64,000 nucleotides of DNA from Rhabditoides inermis (taxonomy: Eukaryota; Nematoda; Chromadorea; Rhabditida; Rhabditidae). Positions 22,106 to 31,883 of this stretch are shown here, piece by piece; the first letter of the stretch is position 1, and each line of letters begins with the position of its first letter. The position numbers were made by a program, and so were the translations under genes. Location: assembly GCA_963966185.1 (NCBI GenBank), contig CAWZYM010000399.1, positions 1 to 64,000 on the forward strand, written 5' to 3'. The notes below the pieces were generated by a model. That model was given only the letters and a program-made list of their open reading frames with translations. It was not told the DNA's origin and did no database searches.

Positions 22106-24428
22106 ATGAATTCTGAAATCTTTTCGGACATGCTGCCGATGTCTGTGCAGCAGCCCCGCCACTTCATTGAACCCTGGCCCGGCACAGACAAGCTCATCGT
22201 CGGTGAGTCGTCTTGGCAAGAACTTCTGACACACGGAATCTGCTCGCAGGCTGTGGCGCGAGTGTGGAACTCGTGTCCGCCTCCGAGTTTGCCTCGCCCC
22301 GCACCGAGCCCAAGCTGTCCAACGTGTTCGAACAGTGCATCAATTGTGTGGGCGATCGATACGTGCGCGGAGCCGCCCGAACTGGTGGTTGCTTGTCGCG
22401 ACGCGATCCGCTGCTACTCGCCTGCATTCGACGCGGCCGGTCGGAAGCTCGTGCTCACCGTCCACACACACCACTCCCCTGCCTCACTCCACCTCGACCG
22501 TGGCACGCTTCTTCCGCCACGACGACGCCAGCGCTCACCTGCGTCATGCCCCATGAATTCTCGCTCCGCCGTCTGCACTGTGTCGGTGACAAGCGCGTTT
22601 ACTCGGTGAGTATTGATTAATTGATGTTTTCACGACGACACGTCTTTTTAGGAGTTGAACCGTGCGCCTCCCGCCGGAATGACACGCGTTCGCCCCGTCG
22701 CTATGTGCGCTGCTGTGCGACTCACCGGAGACAACGTCGTTGTCTATGTGGCATCGCGCAACAACGTGGGTCGCACACCAATTCTCCTTCCTCCACTCCA
22801 CTCCATCTTGCACTTTCAGCGCAGCGAGCCTGTTATGCGCGGCGTGATCTCTCGCTACTCGTTCACTCTCCAGCAGCTCTCATCGGCCAACAAAGACACT
22901 GGCAAGCACCAGTTCGATGCGCAGGCGTTTGAGGTACTTGCATTTCCAACACAGTTCACATAACAGTGAATGAGATTTATTTAGTAAACCATGACGTCAC
23001 TAGAATATATATGAATTGAAACGAAAGCTGTATGTCCCGCGGGGCGGGGGCGCTTCGACTTGAAACTCCCGCCAAAATCAGCAATGCGAAAGACGCAGGC
23101 AGCTTGCGCGCGGCCTGTGGCAGAAAGCCATCTGAAAGACCTGTCTGTCATGAAAACATCCATGCGCGATTCTGCTAGCATCATTTATTATGATTCTGTC
23201 CCTTTAATACATGTCTGAGATGTCGGCTGCGCTGCCGCCGAGCGATGACGACCCGGAGTGGTGGCGGCTTGAGTCGCGGGCGGTCGTCGACGACGACGGA
23301 ACGCTCTACTTCGCGTCTGGAGGTACGCTCTCACTTTCGACAAATAGTAGATGGCGGTTGGACGCTGATGACAACTGGACACTTCTTATCGCTACCGCAT
23401 TGAGGCTACGTGTTCGGCACGGTGATGTCGGTGGACAAGAGTGTGTTGGAGCGGGGGCGGGAGGCGCCAGACATGCAGGATGCGTTCGCTAGCCACGCGG
23501 CTGCCGCGTCCGTCTGCCTCCTGCACTGCCAAGAAAAGGTCACTGCGCTGCAACTGCGGGCAGGAGAGCTGGTGGGTGCCATCTGTTATGCCTTGCGATA
23601 CACCTTACTATTTCTACCTCCGAGTTCCGAATAGCCTCCACTTTTCGAATCACTTGAGAAAATTATTTCTGAAGAGACTGATCTCCCTTGAAAAGAAATT
23701 GTGTTTTTTTCTTGTACATGAGGTGGTGACTCTTTTGTATATCCATCTTCATTTTCACCAGCTCGTTGGCTGCGCATCGGGCAGCCTTTTCTCTGTCGAC
23801 GTCGCCGCATTCGCAGCCGACGCTCGCCTCGGCCGCCCATTCTTCACCCGATTCACCTCCCTCATGGTGAGTGTGATAATTGTTTATTATGTTTCTTGTC
23901 TACAGCTACACTCTAACTGCAGGGCAACTCGTCAATCGACTGGATGCACATCAAGTCGCACAATGAGATCCTCCTGTATGCGGCGCGACACGAGTGAGTG
24001 GTGCGTGATGGATTATCGATTGGCTCGGGCAGGGCGATGCGGCTCGTGACTCTGCGCGGCATCGGGCAGCCTCTGCGATGAACATGAAACAGCTCCCGTT
24101 CGACTTCTATCATGTGCCCTGCCGTGGACAGCCCAAGGTGCGTTGAAAGACAATGGGAGGGGGAAGCTAAGATGTTTTCCTAGGTCTCGTTCTTTCCTCG
24201 TGCAGGCTTCGTCTTCTATCGGCCCGAGGAGCCTGTATTCTACACTGCCGCTGGTACGAGTTTCGTCTTTATTTGTTTAATAGTAATTTTCAAAAAAAAC
24301 ACATCAATTGTCATAATGGTTTTGCAGACTGGGACAGGTTTGTGCGCGATGACTTCCAGCGTGTGTCGTTCGTGCGCAACAGCGATCCCCAACATCTAGG
24401 CGCTATCCGTTCAGAGGGGGCAGGATGA
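22106..24428 (+). CDS. beta-propeller-like protein of unknown function, 3' end in transposon
   Basis: Exons: 22106-22202, 22250-22605, 22652-22765, 22820-22933, about 23211/23220-23322, 23405-23571, 23762-23866, 23923-23993, 24033-24081, then 24084-24137, 24184-24253, 24328-24428. Repeated WD40-like strands are visible (ELVVACRDAIRC, VTALQLRAGELLVGCASG, EAMRLVTLRGIG), but I cannot name the family. Irregular points: within exon 2 the best protein lies in another frame (about 22360-22510); joining at 22933-23211 needs a weak GAG acceptor, and a GC-box-rich stretch there could instead be a new promoter, giving two genes; the frame stops at 24079-24081 just before the next exon set. The final ten codons and stop lie in the transposon tip that begins at 24399. 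Possibly a damaged gene. Confidence 0.45.
22934..23210. other. internal gap: intron or promoter
   Basis: Contains GGGGCGGGG and CCCGCC boxes, and a minus-strand 67-codon frame (22981-23184) with AATAAA right after its stop. It may be an intron of the propeller-like gene or a promoter for a second gene starting at ATG 23211. Neither is decided by the sequence. Confidence 0.3.
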
Positions 24429-24626
24429 ATTAATTCCCAAGTCAAGGCACTTTTACCCTGTGCGCCAAAGGGCGCGGAAATTATTGCTTTCGGTCCCGCG
24501 CGTCTTCGGGGGCTTGAAAAGGGGTGAAATGAGTTTTAGGACCTGTTTTAAGTCGGTTCCAGAAATGTTTAAGATTTCTCACCATAAAAATACTTCACTT
24601 TTTTCAGTCATTCACATCTCAGCTCC
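24399..24626 (+). repeat. left terminal inverted repeat, outer part
   Basis: Reverse-complement match of 36975-37202, essentially base for base. It ends at CATCTCAGCTC, where the left arm jumps into a fragment of the 480-bp satellite. Confidence 0.9.
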
Positions 24627-24834
24627 CTCTCTCCCCCTTCCCTCACTCTCTCTCCCTTGATCTGTACGCCCAGTTATACCCATATCGCTCTATGGCTCTA
24701 CCCGGCTGCCACCTGATTCCACAGCCATGCCGTGAGTGGAAATCAATGAAAAGACACTCAGTACACTGTATACAACCCATTTACAATCTCTCTTTTACCG
24801 GCCAGACTCGCTGCCCTCGACCTGAAGTGCCTAG
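24627..24834 (+). repeat. stray satellite fragment in the left arm
   Basis: A 208-bp piece of the 480-bp unit (from CCTCTCTCCCCCTTCC to GAAGTGCCTA) lies between two arm segments. The right arm has 93 different bases at the matching place (36882-36974). Confidence 0.85.
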
Positions 24835-25302
24835 GGACCATCTCCTAATCGAGTGGTATATCTCAGTTCAAGTAATACCATTTGATCTGAAAAACAACAG
24901 AGGTATGTTTTCGAATCTCCTGAACAATATGTGATGGTTAATAATGTTGGCTGAGTGCTGGGGACCACTCCAGTCATACAAGGGACCATAACCTCGCCGA
25001 TTCATCCCAGTTTGGTCGATTGGTCTGTAATTTGGCAGAGATATGTTTTCAAACCTTCTGAACAATTTCTCATGCTTTCTAACGCTGACTGGGTGCTGGG
25101 GACCATTGCAGGAGTAGTAAGGGACCAAAACCTCGCGAAGTGTCCCGTTTTCGGCTCCCGACTGCTGTGTAGCATGCGGTGAGTTATTGGGTGAGTAAAG
25201 ATCATATATTACACTACAACAAGTTTAAGTGGACCCAAACCAAGCGCCAAAAAAGATACCATAATTGCAGGAAATACTTTCTGGAGATGGGTCCAGCCAC
25301 CT
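24835..25302 (+). repeat. left subterminal segment with two 125-bp repeats
   Basis: Matches 36418-36880 in reverse complement. Inside are two diverged direct repeats of about 125 bp (24897-25020 and 25030-25155). They share GTATGTTTTCGAA/AAACC-type words, GTGCTGGGGACCA and AGGGACCA. Confidence 0.8.
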
Positions 25303-28300
25303 GATTCCACAGCCATGCCGTGAGTGGAAATCAATGAAAAGACACTCAGTACACTGTATACAACCCATTTACAATCTCTCTTTTACCGGCCAGACTCGCT
25401 GCCCTCGACCTGAAGTGCCTACTGGCATTCCAGGGAGTGCGGCTGCGAAGCAGCCTATACATGAGTGAGAAGAGCGTGCCATGAGTGTTTTCGTTTCAAA
25501 TAGACAGATAACCGATCACAGATCCCATCCTAGCCATTCCTGGTCCCTCTCTCCACTCCGGGTTCCTGTAGGGACCATCCCGCTCGGATAGACTGTGTAT
25601 CTACTAGTGGAGCTACGAATGAACCCGGAACGTTAACCCAGAGTAGCCAGTCACTTTTTCGACTTGTTCTTTGATAGATCTTTCCGTTTTCTCCCTCTCT
25701 CCCCCTTCCCTCACTCTCTCTCCCTTGATCTGTACGCCCAGTTATACCCATATCGCTCTATGGCTCTACCCGGCTGCCACCTGATTCCACAGCCATGCCG
25801 TGAGTGGAAATCAATGAAAAGACACTCAGTACACTGTATACAACCCATTTACAATCTCTCTTTTACCGGCCAGACTCGCTGCCCTCGACCTGAAGTGCCT
25901 ACTGGCATTCCAGGGAGTGCGGCTGCGAAGCAGCCTATACATGAGTGAGAAGAGCGTGCCATGAGTGTTTTCGTTTCGAATAGACAGATAACCGATCACA
26001 GATCCCATCCTAGCCATTCCTGGTCCCTCTCTCCACTCCGGGTTCCTGTAGGGACCATCTTGCTCGGATAGACTGTGTATCTACTAGTGGAGCTACGAAT
26101 GAACCCGGAACGTTAACCCAGAGTAGCCAGTCACTTTTTCGACTTGTTCTTTGATAGATCTTTCCGTTTTCTCCCTCTCTCCCCCTTCCCTCACTCTCTC
26201 TCCCTTGATCTGTACGCCCAGTTATACCCATATCGCTCTATGGCTCTACCCGGCTGCCACCTGATTCCACAGCCATGCCGTGAGTGGAAATCAATGAAAA
26301 GACACTCAGTACACTGTATACAACCCATTTACAATCTCTCTTTTACCGGCCAGACTCGCTGCCCTCGACCTGAAGTGCCTACTGGCATTCCAGGGAGTGC
26401 GGATGCGAAGCAGCCTATACATGAGTGAGAAGAGCGTGCCATGAGTGTTTTCGTTTCGAATAGACAGATAACCGATCACAGATCCCATCCTAGCCATTCC
26501 TGGTCCCTCACTCCACTCCGGGTTCCTGTAGGGACCATCTTGCTCGGATAGACTGTGTATCTACTAGTGGAGCTACGAATGAACCCGGAACGTTAACCCA
26601 GAGTAGCCAGTCACTTTTTCGACTTGTTCTTTGATAGATCTTTCCGTTTTCTCCCTCTCTCCCCCTTCCCTCACTCTCTCTCCCTTGATCTGTACGCCCA
26701 GTTATACCCATATCGCTCTATGGCTCTACCCGGCTGCCACCTGATTCCACAGCCATGCCGTGAGTGGAAATCAATGAAAAGACACTCAGTACACTGTATA
26801 CAACCCATTTACAATCTCTCTTTTACCGGCCAGACTCGCTGCCCTCGACCTGAAGTGCCTACTGGCATTCCAGGGAGTGCGGCTGCGAAGCAGCCTATAC
26901 ATGAGTGAGAAGAGCGTGCCATGAGTGTTTTCGTTTCGAATAGACAGATAACCGATCACAGATCCCATCCTAGCCATTCCTGGTCCCTCTCTCCACTCCG
27001 GGTTCCTGTAGGGACCATCTTGCTCGGATAGACTGTGTATCTACTAGTGGAGCTACGAATGAACCCGGAACGTTAACCCAGAGTAGCCAGTCACTTTTTC
27101 GACTTGTTCTTTGATAGATCTTTCCGTTTTCTCCCTCTCTCCCCCTTCCCTCACTCTCTCTCCCTTGATCTGTACGCCCAGTTATACCCATATCGCTCTA
27201 TGGCTCTACCCGGCTGCCACCTGATTCCACAGCCATGCCGTGAGTGGAAATCAATGAAAAGACACTCAGTACACTGTATACAACCCATTTACAATCTCTC
27301 TTTTACCGGCCAGACTCGCTGCCCTCGACCTGAAGTGCCTACTGGCATTCCAGGGAGTGCGGATGCGAAGCAGCCTATACATGAGTGAGAAGAGCGTGCC
27401 ATGAGTGTTTTCGTTTCGAATAGACAGATAACCGATCACAGATCCCATCCTAGCCATTCCTGGTCCCTCACTCCACTCCGGGTTCCTGTAGGGACCATCT
27501 TGCTCGGATAGACTGTGTATCTACTAGTGGAGCTACGAATGAACCCGGAACGTTAACCCAGAGTAGCCAGTCACTTTTTCGACTTGTTCTTTGATAGATC
27601 CTTCCGTTTTCTCCCTGTCTCCCCCTTCCCTCACTCTCTCTCCCTTGATCTGTACGCCCAGTTATACCCATATCGCTCTATGGCTCTACCCGGCTGCCAC
27701 CTGATTCCACAGCCATGCCGTGAGTGGAAATCAATGAAAAGACACTCAGTACACTGTATACAACCCATTTACAATCTCTCTTTTACCGGCCAGACTCGCT
27801 GCCCTCGACCTGAAGTGCCTACTGGCATTCCAGGGAGTGCGGCTGCGAAGCAGCCTATACATGAGTGAGAAGAGCGTGCCATGAGTGTTTTCGTTTCGAA
27901 TAGACAGATAACCGATCACAGATCCCATCCTAGCCATTCCTGGTCCCTCTCTCCACTCCGGGTTCCTGTAGGGACCATCTTGCTCGGATAGACTGTGTAT
28001 CTACTAGTGGAGCTACGAATGAACCCGGAACGTTAACCCAGAGTAGCCAGTCACTTTTTCGACTTGTTCTTTGATAGATCTTTCCGTTTTCTCCCTCTCT
28101 CCCCCTTCCCTCACTCTCTCTCCCTTGATCTGTACGCCCAGTTATACCCATATCGCTCTATGGCTCTACCCGGCTGCCACCTGATTCCACAGCCATGCCG
28201 TGAGTGGAAATCAATGAAAAGACACTCAGTACACTGTATACAACCCATTTACAATCTCTCTTTTACCGGCCAGACTCGCTGCCCTCGACCTGAAGTGCCT

Positions 28301-29575
28301 ACTGGCATTCCAGGGAGTGCGGATGCGAAGCAGCCTATACATGAGTGAGAAGAGCGTGCCATGAGTGTTTTCGTTTCGAATAGACAGATAACCGATCACA
28401 GATCCCATCCTAGCCATTCCTGGTCCCTCACTCCACTCCGGGTTCCTGTAGGGACCATCTTGCTCGGATAGACTGTGTATCTACTAGTGGAGCTACGAAT
28501 GAACCCGGAACGTTAACCCAGAGTAGCCAGTCACTTTTTCGACTTGTTCTTTGATAGATCTTTCCGTTTTCTCCCTCTCTCCCCCTTCCCTCACTCTCTC
28601 TCCCTTGATCTGTACGCCCAGTTATACCCATATCGCTCTATGGCTCTACCCGGCTGCCACCTGATTCCACAGCCATGCCGTGAGTGGAAATCAATGAAAA
28701 GACACTCAGTACACTGTATACAACCCATTTACAATCTCTCTTTTACCGGCCAGACTCGCTGCCCTCGACCTGAAGTGCCTACTGGCATTCCAGGGAGTGC
28801 GGCTGCGAAGCAGCCTATACATGAGTGAGAAGAGCGTGCCATGAGTGTTTTCGTTTCGAATAGACAGATAACCGATCACAGATCCCATCCTAGCCATTCC
28901 TGGTCCCTCTCTCCACTCCGGGTTCCTGTAGGGACCATCTTGCTCGGATAGACTGTGTATCTACTAGTGGAGCTACGAATGAACCCGGAACGTTAACCCA
29001 GAGTAGCCAGTCACTTTTTCGACTTGTTCTTTGATAGATCTTTCCGTTTTCTCCCTCTCTCCCCCTTCCCTCACTCTCTCTCCCTTGATCTGTACGCCCA
29101 GTTATACCCATATCGCTCTATGGCTCTACCCGGCTGCCACCTGATTCCACAGCCATGCCGTGAGTGGAAATCAATGAAAAGACACTCAGTACACTGTATA
29201 CAACCCATTTACAATCTCTCTTTTACCGGCCAGACTCGCTGCCCTCGACCTGAAGTGCCTACTGGCATTCCAGGGAGTGCGGATGCGAAGCAGCCTATAC
29301 ATGAGTGAGAAGAGCGTGCCATGAGTGTTTTCGTTTCGAATAGACAGATAACCGATCACAGATCCCATCCTAGCCATTCCTGGTCCCTCACTCCACTCCG
29401 GGTTCCTGTAGGGACCATCTTGCTCGGATAGACTGTGTATCTACTAGTGGAGCTACGAATGAACCCGGAACGTTAACCCAGAGTAGCCAGTCACTTTTTC
29501 GACTTGTTCTTTGATAGATCCTTCCGTTTTCTCCCTGTCTCCCCCTTCCCTCACTCTCTCTCCCTTGATCTGTAC
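25303..29575 (+). repeat. left 480-bp satellite array, about nine units
   Basis: The unit is exactly 480 bp. Units are nearly identical but come in two forms that alternate strictly after the first two copies: GGCTGCGAAG (25441, 25921, 26881, 27841, 28801) and GGATGCGAAG (26401, 27361, 28321, 29281). So the working period is 960 bp. A further variant (CCTTCCG...CCCTGTCTCC) at 27600 and 29520 shows a 1920-bp period. Each unit carries TGGTCCCT...AGGGACCA as an inverted pair. Open frames in the unit (94, 73, 63 codons) are on both strands and are judged non-coding. Confidence 0.95.
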
Positions 29576-29625
29576 GTACTGTAAAGTACAGTATCAGAAT
29601 GGAATACTGTAATGTACCGTAATGC
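29576..29625. other. palindromic junction between left array and core
   Basis: A short stretch of TACTGTA / TACAGTA words in inverted order marks where the array stops within a unit and the core begins. Confidence 0.4.
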
Positions 29626-30042
29626 ATGCCTACTGGGAGCTCTAATAACACGATGGAACGATTTGTAATGAAACGATTGCATAAACTTGTAGACACCTAC
29701 CGTGGATACAGTAACCTGACCCAGCATGGATTCACCCATCGTCAAGTTGTTCGAGGGCGCCGCTTCATGAACCCCGTTAATGGAGCGCACACACAACTGG
29801 AGACCGGAATGTGGTGCGTCTCAGTTTCATTGTTAATGTAACGCTTAAACTTTCCTTTTTATTATGTTAATTGTTGCAGGAGTCATCTGAAAACGCATGT
29901 GAAGCTGAGGCGAGGCGTCGCCGGAGGACACAGCCGGTTCGACAACCACTTTTACGAGGCGCTGTTCTTCTACGAGTTCGAAGAAGGAAGCCGGCTGTTC
30001 GAGTTCTGGAGCATTGTCAAGCGACGCTATCCCTGCACATGA
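29626..30042 (+). pseudogene. second Merlin transposase, C-terminal part only
   Basis: Exons 29626-29813 and 29880-30042 join in phase 2 and give 116 residues ending YPCT and TGA. The protein matches only the last third of the IS1016/ISXO2-type DDE domain: the second Asp in LVDTYRGYSNL, an FMNPVNGAHTQLETGMW block with the catalytic Glu, and a SHLKTHVKLRRG helix. The zinc-binding N-terminus and first Asp are missing. It is clearly a different sequence from the complete enzyme at 30368-31660, not a copy of it. It starts right at the array edge, so its 5' half was probably lost to array expansion. A residual binding or regulatory role is conceivable but unproven. Confidence 0.7.
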
Positions 30043-30367
30043 GCCATGCCGAAAATGTCTATGATATTATATTCACGCACAAGTATTGCGAATAAACTGT
30101 ACTCATCGACAAAACACAACAATTTCATAGTGCGCTTATAAATGAAACAACACGCACTCAACATAATAAAATCATGATCGTGACCTGGAGTGGGATTCAA
30201 GTCCATAGCAAAAATTGAGTGATAGATAGAGCCCCCGAAAGAGTGAGTGAAACGTGAGAAAACGAAACGTTAGCGTGAAATTCGGAATATACTCGACTTT
30301 AATCCCACTCCTGGAGAAGGATAACTACATCGAAATACACATATCAACAGTGATACACGCTTTCTGC
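30043..30367. other. gap between convergent transposase genes
   Basis: Contains AATAAA (about 30092) for the plus-strand gene. No ORF with support. Confidence 0.4.
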
Positions 30368-31660
30368 TCAGGTGCAGTGGTAGCGCTCGAACACCTCGAC
30401 CCAGAACTTGGTGAGCTTGTTTGCAGTGCTGCTCTCCTGCTTCCAGGCATTCTCGTACCAATGATAGGGCCAGTGATCGCCTCGCACGCCGTTCTTGCGG
30501 TGCTGTCGCCTCTTCAGCCCTCCCCTAGACATTTTGATATGTATTCCAGTTCCGTTCACCGAATCTCACCAGCTGCCTTCGATTCCGTTCGTATGGTAGC
30601 CGGTGACGGGGTCGACGAGATTCGCGGAGTGGTTGACACTCTGATGCTGGACGCCGATCGTCGGAAGCTGATTGTAGCCGGCCCAGCAGTCTGAACCATT
30701 CCAATTGAAATATTTGATCACACAAACGTTCTCTTCACCTGTACGAACGACTCCACCGGGAGCGACGTGAGACCCCACGAGGGGAACAAGGGTCGCAGTC
30801 GAACGGTTCTGCACGGTTTCGAGGAAGAGACGGCCGCTGCCTTCCTCGAACCCCCCGACAAGCCAATCCGGACGAACGCGCCTGCAGGAAACAGATATGT
30901 CTACAAAAAAGACGGTATTGCCTACCTGCCCTTGTTGTTCGTTCGCTTTGTCACTTTCGATTCGTCGACCTGGACGACCGTGTTGGGGCCTCCCAGGGTG
31001 CGATCATTCAGCTCGATCTCCTGCATCTCCCTGATCCACAGATCCCACTGGCACACTGTGTTCTTGTCCACCCCCAGATCAGCCGCCCGGTGAACCACCG
31101 TCCCCATGTCATTGAGGAAAAGGTATGAGGACAAAAAGAACAAACGGCGTTTCGGAATATTCGCGAAGAACGATCCAACCGCCCTGCCAATCCGCATCCT
31201 CTTGCCATTTCCCATTTTGAGGCAGTTGGCGCGCCGACATAGGAATCTGCGCGCACCGCTTTTCTCGATTGTCATTGGGAGGTTGCAGCGAGGGCAGTCA
31301 TGTCCGGAACACATAAGCCCTGAATTCACTGGTACTGGATGTACATAGATAAATTTGTCTGCTGGATTCTTAGATGCACGGATGCGCAATTAACAAAATA
31401 GCAAAACTTTCAAATGTCAAATATACACTTGTGCAGAAAAAAATACTGCCGAAAGGGGAATCCACCATATATCCGTATCACTTCACTTGTGTAATGTATC
31501 TTGCCTAACAGGAAATACACGCGAACTCACCTCGATCGGACAGCCATGAGTCGAAAACAGGGTCCGTCATATCCATCAACTCAGCCCACCCATTGCATAG
31601 CGTGAAAAATTTGAGACTATTTTGGAGAAGCTTTCTCTTCTCAACGCGAGAGTCATCCAT
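30368..31660 (-). CDS. Merlin-type (IS1016/ISXO2-like) transposase, complete
   Basis: Exons in transcription order: 31531-31660, 30926-31361, 30739-30881, 30570-30690, 30368-30524; 987 nt, 328 residues, all phases consistent. N-terminal helical part, then a zinc ribbon (DCPRCNLPM ... CRRANC), a helix-turn-helix-like segment (GVDKNTVCQWDLWIREM), then the DDE core. First Asp lies in LGGPNTVVQVDESK, second Asp in HVAPGGVVRTDCW, Glu in YHTNGIEGSW. All three catalytic residues are present, and NHSANLVDPVTGYHT is the family's block before the Glu. It should cut and join the element's ends. Frame, splice sites and catalytic residues are intact, so the element may be or recently have been active. The first-exon ATG is chosen as the first in frame. 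Confidence 0.88.
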
Positions 31661-31883
31661 GACGACTACAAATAAATAACATTATGTACAACAGGAATGA
31701 TAACATAAAAAAGTGAAATAAATAAATAATAATCCGAAAAAGAAATGGATTTGGACAATCACACAGAAACAGACTCCTGTCCAGACAGGAAGGAATTTTC
31801 TCAGTTTCAATGTAACAGTGTTTGCGTGCTGCCAGGGGGATGGAACTGAGAATTAATATTCATATTGTGAGTTTTATGACAAG
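31661..31883. other. core segment between transposase start and right array
   Basis: Probable promoter region of the transposase. AT-rich, no ORF. Confidence 0.35.

Noticed and set aside
22981..23184. 67-codon minus-strand gene with AATAAA after its stop
   Set aside because: Single ORF without family pattern; the AATAAA can occur by chance in an AT-rich gap. Mentioned in the gap entry only.
25303..29575. CRISPR-like regular repeats
   Set aside because: The whole 480-bp unit repeats with no variable spacers, and the genome is eukaryotic.
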